Shown: piece after piece, positions 12,672-23,447 of the stretch
Position numbering within the stretch: position 1 is the stretch's first letter
How the letters are laid out: the number at the start of each line of letters is the position of its first letter
Source: Macrotrachela quadricornifera
Lineage: Eukaryota; Rotifera; Eurotatoria; Philodinida; Philodinidae
DNA: 64,000 nucleotides
NCBI GenBank assembly: GCA_022393335.1
Contig: JAJEKB010001180.1
Location: 20,696-84,695 of the forward strand
Reading direction: 5' to 3'
Made by a program: the position numbers and the translations under genes
Notes under the pieces: generated by a model
The model's input: only the letters and a program-made list of their open reading frames with translations
What the model was told of the DNA's origin: nothing
The model's database searches: none

Positions 12672-14545
12672 ATGGGAACTAATAGTGATATACCAACATT
12701 AATTGTAAGTTTTTATTATATGTTGACTTTATCTATATATTTATATAGGTTCTTGTATTGGGCGATTCTAGTAAGATTATTTTGGTTGTATCTGATTTTT
12801 ATCGATTCTTGAATAACAGGTGTAGGCAAGACGTCATTTGTGCATACGGTTTGTCATGATCAACCGTTATCATCACCACCACCAGTCACTGTTGGTTGCC
12901 ATATTGAGATCAAGGTTGGATATTTTCAACAGAACACCATAATTTATTTTAGAAATAATTATCAAATCTACAATTTGATTTATATTTAGTTGCATGAACG
13001 ACGAGATCGACATCAAAATCCTAATCTCTATTTCATTGAATTTCATGATGTTGGTGGAAGTGTACAGCATAAAAATAGTCGATCATCAATGTTTTATGAT
13101 GAATTCAATGGTATACAAAAATAAATAAAAACAAGATAATTAAAAATTATTTTAAAAAATATTTTTCAGGGATTATACTTGTATCAGATTTAACTAGTCG
13201 ACAATCTTATGATAATCTTAAAGAATGGCTCTATGAAGTTATTCGTTATCGATCTAACGATAAACTGTAAAAAAAATTTTTTTTTATTAGTATATAATGG
13301 GTGGGCTAGCATAAATTAGACTGCTGGTATTTTGAATATTTCTCTCTTATTTCTCATTCAACCGAAACTTTCTTTTTTATCAAAAAACAGCGCATGAAAT
13401 TCTCTACAAAACCATATATAACTTGATCCTAAAACTGTTTCAGATATATTTGAAAAAAGCTGTAAAATGTAACTGATTAGACATAATGAATGAGCGTGCT
13501 TGCATCTAATATTTTTATTACTTCGCCCTATTTAAGAACAAAACATACTAAAAGATGTAGCACGAAAAGCTCTACAATTTACGAAGAACAAATTGATTTT
13601 GTATCAAAAAAATATATGATTCTGGCACGGTAGAAATTTTATCACTAAAAATTTTGTTCATCTTGAAAACAAAACATTGCAGTTATAAAATAAGTGGTCG
13701 TATATAAATTGTAGAGGTTTTTACGCTGCATCTTTTGATATATTTTGTTTTTAAATAGAATGAAGCAACTGGTGAAAAAAAATGGGATGGAAAGTACAAC
13801 TAGTTACATTTTACAACTTTTTTCAAATATATCTGAAACAGTTTTAGGATCAAGTTATGTATGATTTTGTAGATAATTTCATGTGCTGTTCTTTGATAAA
13901 AAAAGAAAGTTTCGATTGAATAAGAGATAAGAGAGAAATATTCAAAATACCAACAATCTAATTTATTTGGGTCTATCTATTAGTTTGTCTTTGTTTTTTA
14001 GTCCAACAGAATTTACACCAGAACTACTACATAAGTTTGATATACCACTATTATTGATCCATACAAAATTTGATGAATCGAATGGAGTATATTTATTGAA
14101 TAATAGTAAATCAACAAATATAACTAGTAATCATTCATCTTCATCCGGTAGTTTATTACCAAATTATAATAGAAAATCTCCATTAGCTAATTTATTTAAT
14201 TGTGATGAAATATTTATTGTAATGAAATATTTTATTTTTTTTTATTAAAAATGAATCCTTTTTTGTTTATATAGAATTGTTATTCGGACAAACGTTTTTC
14301 CATTGATACACCTAATGTAACAAAATTAAATTCATTTTTTGAAAAAGTATTTATTATTGTTTAAACAAGCAAAATAAAAGAATTATATTTTTCTTTTTAT
14401 TTTAAGATGATTAAAAAAGCGTCAATAGAACAAATAGAACCAGTAATTGAAAAGAAACAAAAGAAATCAAACACTTTCTTTTTTGTTTTTATTGTAGCTT
14501 CAACAATTCGAATGGTTTGCTTCAGAAAATCATTATATCCATTGA
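12672..14545 (+). CDS. RABL3: Rab-like protein 3 small GTPase
   Basis: Ras-superfamily GTPase of the RABL3 type, implicated in prenylation chaperone function and ciliary or proliferative signalling in other animals. Nine exons by eye: 12672-12704, 12749-12770, 12820-12914, 12990-13110, 13170-13266, 14002-14218, 14275-14346, 14407-14442 and 14498-14545, all in phase, giving about 246 aa (human about 236). The P-loop is split by an intron and reads VLVLGDSSVGKTSFVH. The switch region FIEFHDVGGSV carries the RABL3-typical WDVGGSV-like form. NGIILVSDLTSRQSYDNL and a TKxD-type guanine motif (LLLIHTKFDE) follow. It ends WFASENHYIH then TGA. The fifth intron is 735 bp instead of the usual ~55 because a MITE lies in it. 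Confidence 0.9.
13299..13973. mobile_element. ~670 bp palindromic MITE, copy 1 (in RABL3 intron)
   Basis: The two ends are long inverted repeats. The left arm contains AAATTAGACTGCTGGTATTT then GAATATTTCTCTC and CGAAACTTTC; the right arm reads as its reverse complement (AAATACCAACAATCTAATTT). The arms continue inward (CTAAAACTGTTTCAGATATA near 13430 is inverted near 13840), so nearly the whole element is a palindrome. No transposase frame. A second copy in the same orientation lies at 61271-61936 at about 90% identity by eye, differing by two indels: ~70 bp present only here and ~27 bp present only in copy 2. Both left ends follow TATATAA, which suggests TA target preference. Confidence 0.85.
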
Positions 14546-16035
14546 CTTTTATCTTTTCATTCCATTTTTTTTGTTCGTTTGTTTTTTTTTCTAATTGTAA
14601 GAAGGGCAACAGAGAAAAAATTCATATATATATATATTATATATCAATATTTTTTGACGATCTAAATGAAAATCGTCGGTTTTGTTAGAATATTATTTAA
14701 AAATAAATAGTATTATACCAAATCTCATCATACTTAAATATAACATTTTATAATAAAGTTAAAATAAGAAAAAAAAATGAATTAATAACTAAAACAAATA
14801 TTTGATAATATATTTTCATTATCTTAAACTAAAAATATTAAATAATAACTCTCAAGATTATATTATCAAGCAAATGTTAAAAAACTCGATGAAAAACTGA
14901 GCAATTTCGTTTGATATTAATTATATAGACAACCAGAAGCACAGCTCTGCGATCTTTAATTAATTTTATCTGTAGATATGTGACGTAGATGTAGTACCGA
15001 ATTCGCCTAGAAATATGTTCCAAGTACAACTCGACGAGCTTTATCTTATCACTAAATGGAACTCGTCGAGCTGTACTTGGAACAAGAATGAAACATTTAG
15101 AGCATGTTACTAAGCGAGTCTGGGATAAAATTACTTGAATCTAATTCTGATATCATCATACTTCATGTTGATGTTAAATGATAGATAGTAAAAAAATTTT
15201 GAAAAAAGACATCTTTATGATTTTCGTAAAATCAATTTTTTCTAACATTTGATAATCTTTTGGATAAGAGGAAGAAATTTTCTTATTAGTTCCTAGTTTT
15301 TTCGGAAATTTCTGATGATATTTTAAGGCTTTTTAGAATTTTAACATTCTCAAAATAAATGAAAAGAATCATATAAAAATCTTTAGTACAGATTTAGTGT
15401 TCATATTAAGAAGTCTTGAAGTTCAAAACACTTTGAAAAGGTAAGATTTTAAAAATGTAAAAACATTTTATGGGTCTAAAACATCGATGTATAGTTCTAG
15501 CTCCTACAAGTTAGCTTCTTTAATGAACAAAGTTGAAATCACTGGTTATTTGCAGCTCTGAATATTTCTTATTCTGTTTAAATCTATTGATGACGTGCGA
15601 TAAACGAGTATATGTCCCAGTACTGTATTTTGTTATGATCTTTGTCTTTAATTAAATCATATTATCATGAAAGAAATGCTATCGAAATTAACATTTTTGA
15701 AGTATAATTCTAATCTTTTACATTAGATATCATTCGTTTGGAAAAACTAAAGAATGCGAAACATTTTTTGAAACCAGAATTAAAAAATGTCGAAGCTGCT
15801 TAGTTCTAGTCTAAAAACTATACAATATAATATCAGTTTTTTCCTTAATAGTCATCAAAATAAAATCATTACTTAAAAGATTGTCTAATGGTTTTTATTT
15901 TTCTTCAACGAATCTTTTCTTGTTTGTATACGTGCGTTAAAAAGCAAAAGATATAAAAAAAAGAAAGAAAAGAAACAAATCACATAATTGAAATGAGTTT
16001 TATTTTGTTTTTTGCTATTGTTTCACTAAGCTTTT
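14546..16035. other. Intergenic region between RABL3 and NMT (convergent genes)
   Basis: About 1.5 kb between two genes that converge. It should hold both 3' UTRs. Apart from the hairpin at 15016-15084, no gene or repeat was seen. Confidence 0.55.
15016..15084. repeat. Near-perfect 23-bp inverted repeat (hairpin)
   Basis: Arms TGTTCCAAGTACA + ACTCGACGAG (15016-15038) and their reverse complement (15061-15084) differ at one position and enclose a 22 bp loop. GC content is higher than the surroundings. Could be the remnant of a very short MITE or a structured RNA; nothing else supports either reading. Confidence 0.7.
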
Positions 16036-18103
16036 TTATTGAAGTAATAATGCTACCTAAAATATAAAAACAAACGCAAAAAAGAATTTCAAATTGAAAA
16101 AAAAAAAAAGAAATATTTAAATAAACCTTTTCTGGATTCATTTGTGAACATTTCCAATTATAAATATAATATTGAAGATTTCCATCACCAACACCAAATT
16201 TAAGTTTTTCTAAAAAGTCTTTATTATCCATGAGATCAAGTGCATTGAATACATCAAAATCATTCTTCAAAAAAATTTCATTTAAAAAAAAAATATATAT
16301 AAATAAAGATATTTCTATTTACATTATGTGCTTGTATAAGACAATCATTAACAAGATCAGGAAGTGGTGTACGACTTGCAGCATGATAATACATATAACA
16401 TGCATTTAAAGTTTTATATTGTGGATGATTCATAATTGTCGATGATAAATGATAATATGATATAAAATCTGTTATTTCACCATCATCTTGCTATAAATAA
16501 AAAGAAAAAAAAATAATTTTTTATTTTAAATTTTATATTTCTACATACTTCAACAACAAATGAACTAACAATATTTGCACGATTTTGACATAAGTATTCA
16601 AATTCTTCTTGATTAAATATAGGTGCTAAATCAAATTTTTTTAAATACTAGAAAATAAAAATAATAATTATATATAGAAATAATTCCAAAAAATTTTTAC
16701 TTGACTAAGTAAAGCAAATGCTTTTGGTACATCAGATGAGCGCATTTCTCGAAAACCTTTTATTTGTGTTGTCTAATTAATAAAATATATCAAATTATTT
16801 ATTATTTATTTTCTATAATTAAATTAAAATTTATACTTCTGATAATCGATTAAGTTTTTGCATCCTTTGTACTGTCATATTTCTACCCAAATGAGAAAAT
16901 TTAACTGCTAATAATTTTTTCACATTAAGTGATCGATGCCAATATCTATTTGAAATATTTTATAAAAGTTTTATTAATAAAAAAGAAAAAGAATATTAAA
17001 ATATATACCTGCATTTACTAACAATACCTGGAAGAACAACCCCAGCTGTATAAACAGCTTGAAAAATGCCTTCCAAATTAACACGTCGTGTTATTTCTTT
17101 TATTAAAACAGGTGCCATACGTTTTAAACGTAATTTTTTGTGTACACACAAAAAATTTATTTCAACCATTGAAACTTGCCTTTTAAAGAAAAAAAGAAAA
17201 TCGAATAAATAACGTTATGAAACATTTTGTTTGTGAAAATAAATAAAAGAATTTTTTACTTTTCATAAACTTTCATTTTAATTGGTACAGCACTAATAAA
17301 TCCAACCATTTTTCGACTTTTTATAACACGTACAGCTACATGCCATTTTCGAAGCCATCCTGGTGCACATAAGGCCCTTAAAATAAGAATTTATTCTTTG
17401 TTTTATTTTTTTTTTGGAATTATTCTTAATATATGTATTACCATTGTAAAAATGGCATTGAATAATCAAAACGAAACATATTATCATCATCTTCAACATA
17501 ATTTTCAGTCAAAAGAACATATAATTCTTTTAACTAAAAATAAAATAAAATAAAATTTATTTTTGTTTTCGTTCTAAATACTTGTTCATTATCAAGAATA
17601 TCAACTTCATCCCATGCAAAACCATCGGGTAATTTATATGGATCTTGTTTTAATTCTTCAATAGGTTTATTTTCTTCTACAGGTCCATTATTTTCTGAAT
17701 CTACTTTTGTTCCAATAGTTGGTACAGGTTGTGTATGCCAAAATTTCCATTCTTGTCTTGTTGCAGCTTCTTCATCAGATTTTGGTGCACTTCGATTATT
17801 ATTTATAGCACTAGCTTGTTCAGCTAAAGCGATTTTTTTTAATAAATTTTGCATGGTATCTACTGAACGTGCCTATTTAAATAAAACAAAAAGATTTAAG
17901 AAGAAAAGTTGACTTTTTTTATTATCTTTTACATTATTATTCTGGCTAGTTGTTGAATTGTTGCCATCAGTTACATCAGTTGGTGAAGAAGTAGCTGCTG
18001 CTGCTGCTTTATTCTTTGATTTTTTTTTCGTTGCTGAGCTAGCAGTTGATTCTGTATGATTAGAATCATTAAGTTCAGCTTGATCTTGATCTTGATCGGT
18101 CAT
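16036..18103 (-). CDS. NMT1: Glycylpeptide N-tetradecanoyltransferase (N-myristoyltransferase)
   Basis: Transfers myristate from myristoyl-CoA to N-terminal glycine of target proteins in the cytosol and at ribosomes. Eleven exons with rightmost/leftmost bases about 18103-17933, 17872-17582, 17533-17442, 17376-17260, 17179-17009, 16945-16837, 16772-16701, 16647-16549, 16490-16323, 16264-16127 and 16056-16036, summing to 482 aa (human NMT1 496). The N-terminus has the Lys-rich low-complexity stretch of animal NMTs. Family blocks: [63 protein letters not shown], then [17 protein letters not shown] and the C-terminus EKVALLLQ, whose carboxyl end is the catalytic base in this family. The start is the ATG at 18103-18101. 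The symbol is family-level; NMT1 and NMT2 cannot be separated here. Confidence 0.93.
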
Positions 18104-18495
18104 AGGTAACAATCTAGAAAAATAATAATGAGGAATGAGTAAGTGAGTATAGAAGTAATGATAGAAAGAAAAAATGTTAAAAAAGCATTCGACGAATACA
18201 AATATATATTTATAGAGTGTGAGATAAAATTTTTATTGTCAAAATTATTCATCATAAATACAATTGTAACAAAGTTGGAATTTTATTTTAAAGAAAAAAA
18301 AAATTTTTTTACATTTTTTTCTATAGATGACGCTTTTAAAGATATCATTTGTTAATATTTACCCATTGAATGAAATGGAATTTAGTTATGTTAAGTTGTT
18401 TCTTAGTGACTTAGTGATGTTAATGTTAATCTTTCATAATAATTCTTCATTTCTTTTCTTATGTGTAAATGAATATAAGAAAACGAGTGTGAAAG

Positions 18496-19051
18496 ATAAA
18501 ACTTGTTCGATTTCTTATGAAATTAACACATGAAACTGTTACAATTTCACTTGGAAATGGTTTAATTGTATCTGATTCAGTTATTGGTGTCGATATGTCA
18601 ATGAATACATATTTAAAATCAGCTGCATTAATCTTGAAAAATGGAGAATGAATTTCACTTGATTTTGTAACAATTCGAGGTGAATTTTATTCAATAAAGA
18701 AAAAAAATTAAAACTTAATTTACTTTTTCTTTAGGCAACAATATTCGATATTTTGAATTGACACAGAGTCTTCCATTAGATGCATTACTTATCGATGATG
18801 CGCCAAAAACGAAAGCGAAACGTGAACGAATAGGTTTGTATTTTATATATATATATATAGATTTAGAAATGTTTAAGAATTATTTTCTCATTTGTTTTAG
18901 GTACAAGTAGTATGGGAACTAAAGGTATGTGAAAGAAAATATTTCCACTTTTTTATATTTGATTTTATATGATTTAGGTCGTGGAAGAGCTCGTGAACGA
19001 ATTAGTCGAAGTAATCATGAAAGTGGTGGTTTTGGTGGACGTAATCGTTAA
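18496..19051 (+). pseudogene. SNRPD1: Small nuclear ribonucleoprotein Sm D1, decayed copy
   Basis: Sm D1 is a core subunit of spliceosomal snRNPs. The frame aligns residue by residue with Sm D1: (I)[33 protein letters not shown], then after an intron [21 protein letters not shown] and an Arg/Gly tail (GRGRARER, GGFGGRNR). Exons are 18496-18679, 18735-18833, 18901-18924 and 18978-19051, all with intact GT/AG sites. Two lesions: the position of the start codon reads ATA (18496-18498), and codon 52, where Sm D1 has Pro, is an in-frame TGA (18649-18651). The RG tail is also short and interrupted. Because introns are kept, it is a decayed gene copy rather than a processed one. Head-to-head with NMT, 392 bp apart. 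A sequencing error or readthrough cannot be excluded. Confidence 0.75.
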
Positions 19052-21156
19052 CGTTAAAATGTTAAAGAGTATGATAGATTTAATAACGATAGTCATTTTA
19101 TTTTTTTATTCGAGATAAAAATGTATTTTATTCAATTTTATTTTTCTTATAGAAAAAATATTTGTTTTTAAAATCTTTTTGATAAAGTTTATTTTAAAAA
19201 AGTATTGAATATTCATGACTATAGTAATTATGCTCATTTTGTGGTAATTTAAAGATGAAATATATCAGTGGGCGTAACAACTTTACAAAGAGAAATGAAT
19301 GTATGAGGAGACGATAGGTTAACTTTGATTTATATGTTGTAATATGTGTCTTCATATTACATACGGTCAAAGAAGAGAAAATTATAGGTCACGCGAAAGA
19401 GAATAAATGTGTTGAAAGAGAAGATAGCGGTCATTAAAAAAAAAGTGACTATGATGATACACATGAATGAACGATATGTTTTATATTAATTACTCTAGTA
19501 TTTTTATCATTAAAATAAACAAATATCGAGAAATAATATCTATATTAAAATGATAAATAATCAAACTGTATGTTTCCTTATTATTTTGAAATAATTTCTC
19601 TTAATATAAAAATTGAAATTAAATTCAATAATTTTTTGTGATAATTTCGAATTAAAATTGATTTTTACATAGATCAATGTAAGGTTGTGGCTAGTGACAA
19701 AAGCGGTACAAAAAGTACCTATGTAATCCTCTTGGAATATTTTAAAACTGAATGATTGTGCACTGCTAATGTCATGAATGATGATATCTACAGTTGGAAA
19801 CATTCATAATGAGGACTTCACATTTTAGTAAAAGATTAGCGAAATAAGAGATTCATCTTTTTCAAACAATAAATTTATGGTGACTGCGTTAGGTAAAACA
19901 TTGGATGTGTGACCTTAAAATTAATAGATCCTATTTGTTAATCCATAACTAGAGCAATCCGTCACATCAATATAATCCAATAATAATTAATGTATATTCT
20001 TCACTGATTAATCAACTCTTTAAATTAAGTTTGAAAGATGAAATTCAACGAATACAATAATTATTGAAAATATTTTTAATAATTTGATTTCAATTTGTAT
20101 AAACGGCTTCTATTTTTACACGATAAGAAAAGTTATAAGGCTGAATTATTTATGATACTTTATGTTGGATTTTAAAAATAAAAAGTTACACATTGTCTTC
20201 ATAGTAATTTCTTGTGATGCATGTGAATACTTGAAAAAATGTCAAATATATAGTAATTGTTGACGGAATTGAATCTGGACATATGGTAAAAGAAACATTT
20301 CAGTACTACTGATCATTGTTAATTATTCAAAAGAGAACGATGTTAAACTCTTTTGTCATGTCAGAGATTATTATAATACTGCAATCTGAAGATAGAAATT
20401 AAAATCGAATCATTAAAAATATCTTCAATAATTATTGTAGTCATTGAATTAGATTGCGAAATGATCGATAGAGGTTAGTTTTTATGATTGATGTCATAGA
20501 TAGTATTAATTAATATAAATCTCATTCGACGGCAATATTAGAAAATGTCAAATAATTCAAAACTACGACAAAGCAAAAAAACTTTTTAGTACATCATATA
20601 AATTTTTTTTTGCCAAGCTTTGAAAAACAGTACGTATAATTTCTCCTTAAATGTCTTTAAAATTGTAGACTTTCAATTATTCCAATCTTTTCTGTTACTG
20701 TATAAACATTTATTTAACATTTCTGAAAAGCTTAACGTATGTGGTTAATTGTTTTTTGAAAGTGATTTGTTGCTTTCTCATCAAAAAATATGATGAAAAG
20801 TAAACGAAATATACTAACATAGGTTTCTGACTATCACTAACATCAGACTTGTGATCAGTATAAAGTTGTTTAATAATGATAAACAAATATTTATAAAAGC
20901 AAAGTAAAAAGGTCTAAATGATTAAAAGTTCATAATAATAAATTAAAATTCAAGATATTTAATAATAATATTGTTTATATTATTTATCGAAACTCACGTA
21001 TTCAATCTAAAAAAAACTATCCCATATCCTCGATTATTAATACAAAAAACCAATCATTTAATGAAATTTACAATTTTCTTTTTTTAATCATTTATTTATA
21101 TTATCTCTTTGATTATATTAAAAATTCTACGAAAAGTCAATATTATTTTTCTATAA
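19052..21156. other. Intergenic region, no gene seen
   Basis: About 2.1 kb, AT-rich, downstream of the Sm D1 relic and of the convergent EF-hand gene. The only structure noticed is the decayed inverted repeat at about 20039-20465. Open frames here look random. Confidence 0.5.
20039..20465. mobile_element. Decayed inverted-repeat element
   Basis: Arms at about 20039-20110 and 20388-20465 are imperfect reverse complements. The best block is ACAATAATTATTGAAAATAT followed by TTTTAATAATTTGATTT on the left; its complement on the right reads ACAATAATTATTGAAGATAT and TTTTAATGATTCGATTT. About 270 bp of unrelated sequence lies between. No coding potential. Probably an old MITE; ends are approximate. 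Confidence 0.55.
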
Positions 21157-22181
21157 TTAAATTTCTAAAATATCCGTTATTAATGAATGATAAAGTTCAT
21201 TATAAGAAATAACTCCATCTTGATTTTTATCTATTTCAGACATAATATGATAGAATTCTTCTTCATTAAGAACAATATTAAATTGGTTAAGTAATTGTTC
21301 AAATTGAATTTTTGTTAAATATCCTTGATGATTTTTATCAAATATTTTAAACATTCGATAAATACTTTCATAATTATATATAGACTAAATAAAATAAAAA
21401 AATAAATATATTTTTTCTATAGTTATTTTAATTTACTTGAGAACGAATTCGATTAAGAATAGAATCAATTGTAATTAATAAAGATGTCCAAGATTGCTAA
21501 AAAGAAATACTAATGAAATATTAAAAGAATAAAAATATATTTGAATACTTTTGATTGAATAATATATGTTGAACGAGAAAAAATATTTTCATTAAAATCT
21601 TTTATTAATATTTTTTTAGTAAAATATTTCATAAAATCAAAATAATTAAATTGTCCATTATGTTTTGGTGAAAAAAATAAAGCAAGTTCACATTGTTGAG
21701 TATTATTCAAAGGAAAATAATATTTTTTCATTAGATTCTATTAAAAAATTAACAAATAAAAATAATATATATATATATATTTATAGAATGTATACAATAG
21801 CTTGATCAATAGTAATAAATAATCGTCCATAACGATCAAGACAACTATATAAAAGTAAAAAGACAAAAAATGTTTTTAGTTTTTTTAATTCAATTTATTT
21901 ACAAAAATTCATTTTTTAAATTTTCCCAAGAATTTTTAATAATATGATAAATTTGTGTTGTATAATTTAATATTCGACATTCATTTGATGATAAATCACT
22001 TAAAACTATAAAATTGAAATTGAAAAATTTTTATTAAATAAAATAAAATTTTACTTTGATGATTTTCTAATTGATTTGATAAAAATTCATGAGAGCATAC
22101 TTTATTTTTCTTTGAATATACATGTGAAACTGTCTTCCAATTGTTTACATTATTAGAGAATGTATCATGATTATTAATCAT
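21157..22181 (-). CDS. EF-hand calcium-binding protein (EFCAB6-like)
   Basis: About 240 aa from six exons: 22181-22055, 22005-21903, 21844-21796, 21737-21549, 21496-21437 and 21384-21157. The C-terminus has two adjacent EF-hands. The second (DKNQDGVISYNEL) has a canonical 12-residue calcium loop with D at position 1 and an acidic-region E at position 12; the first (DKNHQGYLTKIQF) is degenerate at the last position. Earlier degenerate EF-like units have the pattern 'SW..L...F..LD..G.L....' (NSWENLKNEF, LDRYGRLFITIDQA, SPKHNGQFNYFDF). That repeated arrangement resembles EFCAB6/DJBP, but the protein is far shorter than human EFCAB6. The start at 22181 is the first in-frame ATG; earlier exons cannot be excluded. 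Lies 284 bp downstream of the acetyltransferase gene on the same strand. Confidence 0.7.
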
Positions 22182-22465
22182 ATTATTTTCAAGAAAATTT
22201 TGTTTTATATACAGATTTTATATACAACTTGTAATATAAAGAATCTTAGCAACAGTTAAACGATTTATTTTTCTAATTAAACAAAAAAAAAAATTATATG
22301 TGATCTACGTAGTTTTGATTTGTTATTATATAAATACTTTTATTCGTTATATTGTCAATAGAACATCAATATTGACTTTAGTTCGGAGTTATATTTATTA
22401 TGTTTAATTATAAATCGATAGAAAGAAATTAGTTTTCTTTTTTTTTCTCTGTTGTTGTTGTTGTT

Positions 22466-23173
22466 TTATAATCGAACAGGTATACGACGGCAATTTTGTA
22501 TACTTATATTATCATCTAATAAATTTATATGAATAGCATTTGAATCTCGACATAAACCTGTAATATTTTTGACATTATCTAAATGAAGTATTAAACCATA
22601 CGCATGATTTGTTGCATGATGTGGTTCACGATCAAGATATCCAGGCAAATATTCATAACAACTCCATCCACATTTTTCATAAAGTTCAAGTGCAACAATA
22701 TTTAATGTATTTACATGCATAATAATATATTTAATACCATTTTTTTGTTCAATTAATGCACGATGAACAATTTGTTGTAAAAGACGTGTACCCAATCCTT
22801 GTCGACGATGTTCTTTTTTTGTTGCTATATAACATACATAAATACTATTTATTAAATTTTTTTTTCTTGTTAATATTGTCATAGCACTTATATTAGTTGT
22901 AACTGAAGTTGTATTTAATGGAACAAAAGCATATGTAATACCATGATTTTGTAGACAATCTATAATTGAATACCAAAATCTAGCATATGGCATTTCAAAT
23001 AAATCTCGTAGTGTTTCATCAAAGAAAATCCAACGAAAATGATTATTAAAATTTCTATGATTTTTGTTAATTAAAATTAATTCAAATAAACGATAAGTAT
23101 TCTTATAATCATCACCAATACGAAGATATTTTATATTTGTTGCTCGATCATATAATCGAGGTTTTGATGACAT
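22466..23173 (-). CDS. GNAT-family N-acetyltransferase, NAA60-like
   Basis: Single open frame of 235 aa. The acetyl-CoA binding motif A is clear at about residues 122-132 (RRQGLGTRLLQ), followed by IMHVNTLNIVALELYEKCGW, which matches the NAA60/NAT15 signature 'LHVLTTNNTAINFYE...F', and YEYLPGYL, matching 'HHYLPYYY'. NAA60 acetylates N-termini of membrane proteins facing the cytosol at the Golgi; no membrane anchor is evident here. The N-terminal ~100 residues do not resemble human NAA60 closely, so orthology is tentative. An AG lies one base before the ATG (23175-23176), so this could be a second exon: it joins in frame to the Cys-rich exon 55 bp upstream. Otherwise it is an intronless gene. 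Confidence 0.7.
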   Translation of the reverse strand: MSSKPRLYDRATNIKYLRIGDDYKNTYRLFELILINKNHRNFNNHFRWIFFDETLRDLFEMPYARFWYSIIDCLQNHGITYAFVPLNTTSVTTNISAMTILTRKKNLINSIYVCYIATKKEHRRQGLGTRLLQQIVHRALIEQKNGIKYIIMHVNTLNIVALELYEKCGWSCYEYLPGYLDREPHHATNHAYGLILHLDNVKNITGLCRDSNAIHINLLDDNISIQNCRRIPVRL

Positions 23174-23225
23174 TCTGATTTGATATATATTGATATTAAA
23201 GAAAGATAAAATTTATTATATCTTC

Positions 23226-23447
23226 TTACTTGAGTGTACGTGGACAGCATAAATTTTGTTCATTACATATACCTATTTTTTTATAACATAATTGACCAGA
23301 TGTAGAACATCCTGTTGAAAATTGAAAAGTAGTTTGATTAAATAGCCATAATGATGATCGACCATTTGAACAATAATAAGATGTATCAGATTTTATAGAT
23401 ACAATCAAAATTGGTAGTAACAATAAAAAATAAATTGATAGAAACAT
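23226..23447 (-). CDS. Small Cys-rich secreted protein, or first exon of the acetyltransferase gene
   Basis: 73 aa. A hydrophobic N-terminal signal peptide (FLSIYFLLLLPILIVS) is followed by a mature part with six cysteines in the order C...C...C...C....CC (SYYCSNG, STGCSTSGQLCYKK, GICNEQNLCC). An N-glycosylation sequon (NQTT) is present. No family recognised; the spacing is loosely like small whey-acidic or granulin-type knots but not diagnostic. The stop codon TAA overlaps a strong donor GTAAGA (23229-23224). Splicing there to the AG at 23175-23176 removes 55 bp and fuses this frame to the acetyltransferase. Whether it is a free secreted protein or a leader exon is open. Confidence 0.6.
   Translation of the reverse strand: MFLSIYFLLLLPILIVSIKSDTSYYCSNGRSSLWLFNQTTFQFSTGCSTSGQLCYKKIGICNEQNLCCPRTLK

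Noticed and set aside
19338..19361. Short hairpin TGTAATATG...CATATTACA
   Set aside because: Nine-base stems of A/T are expected by chance in this composition.
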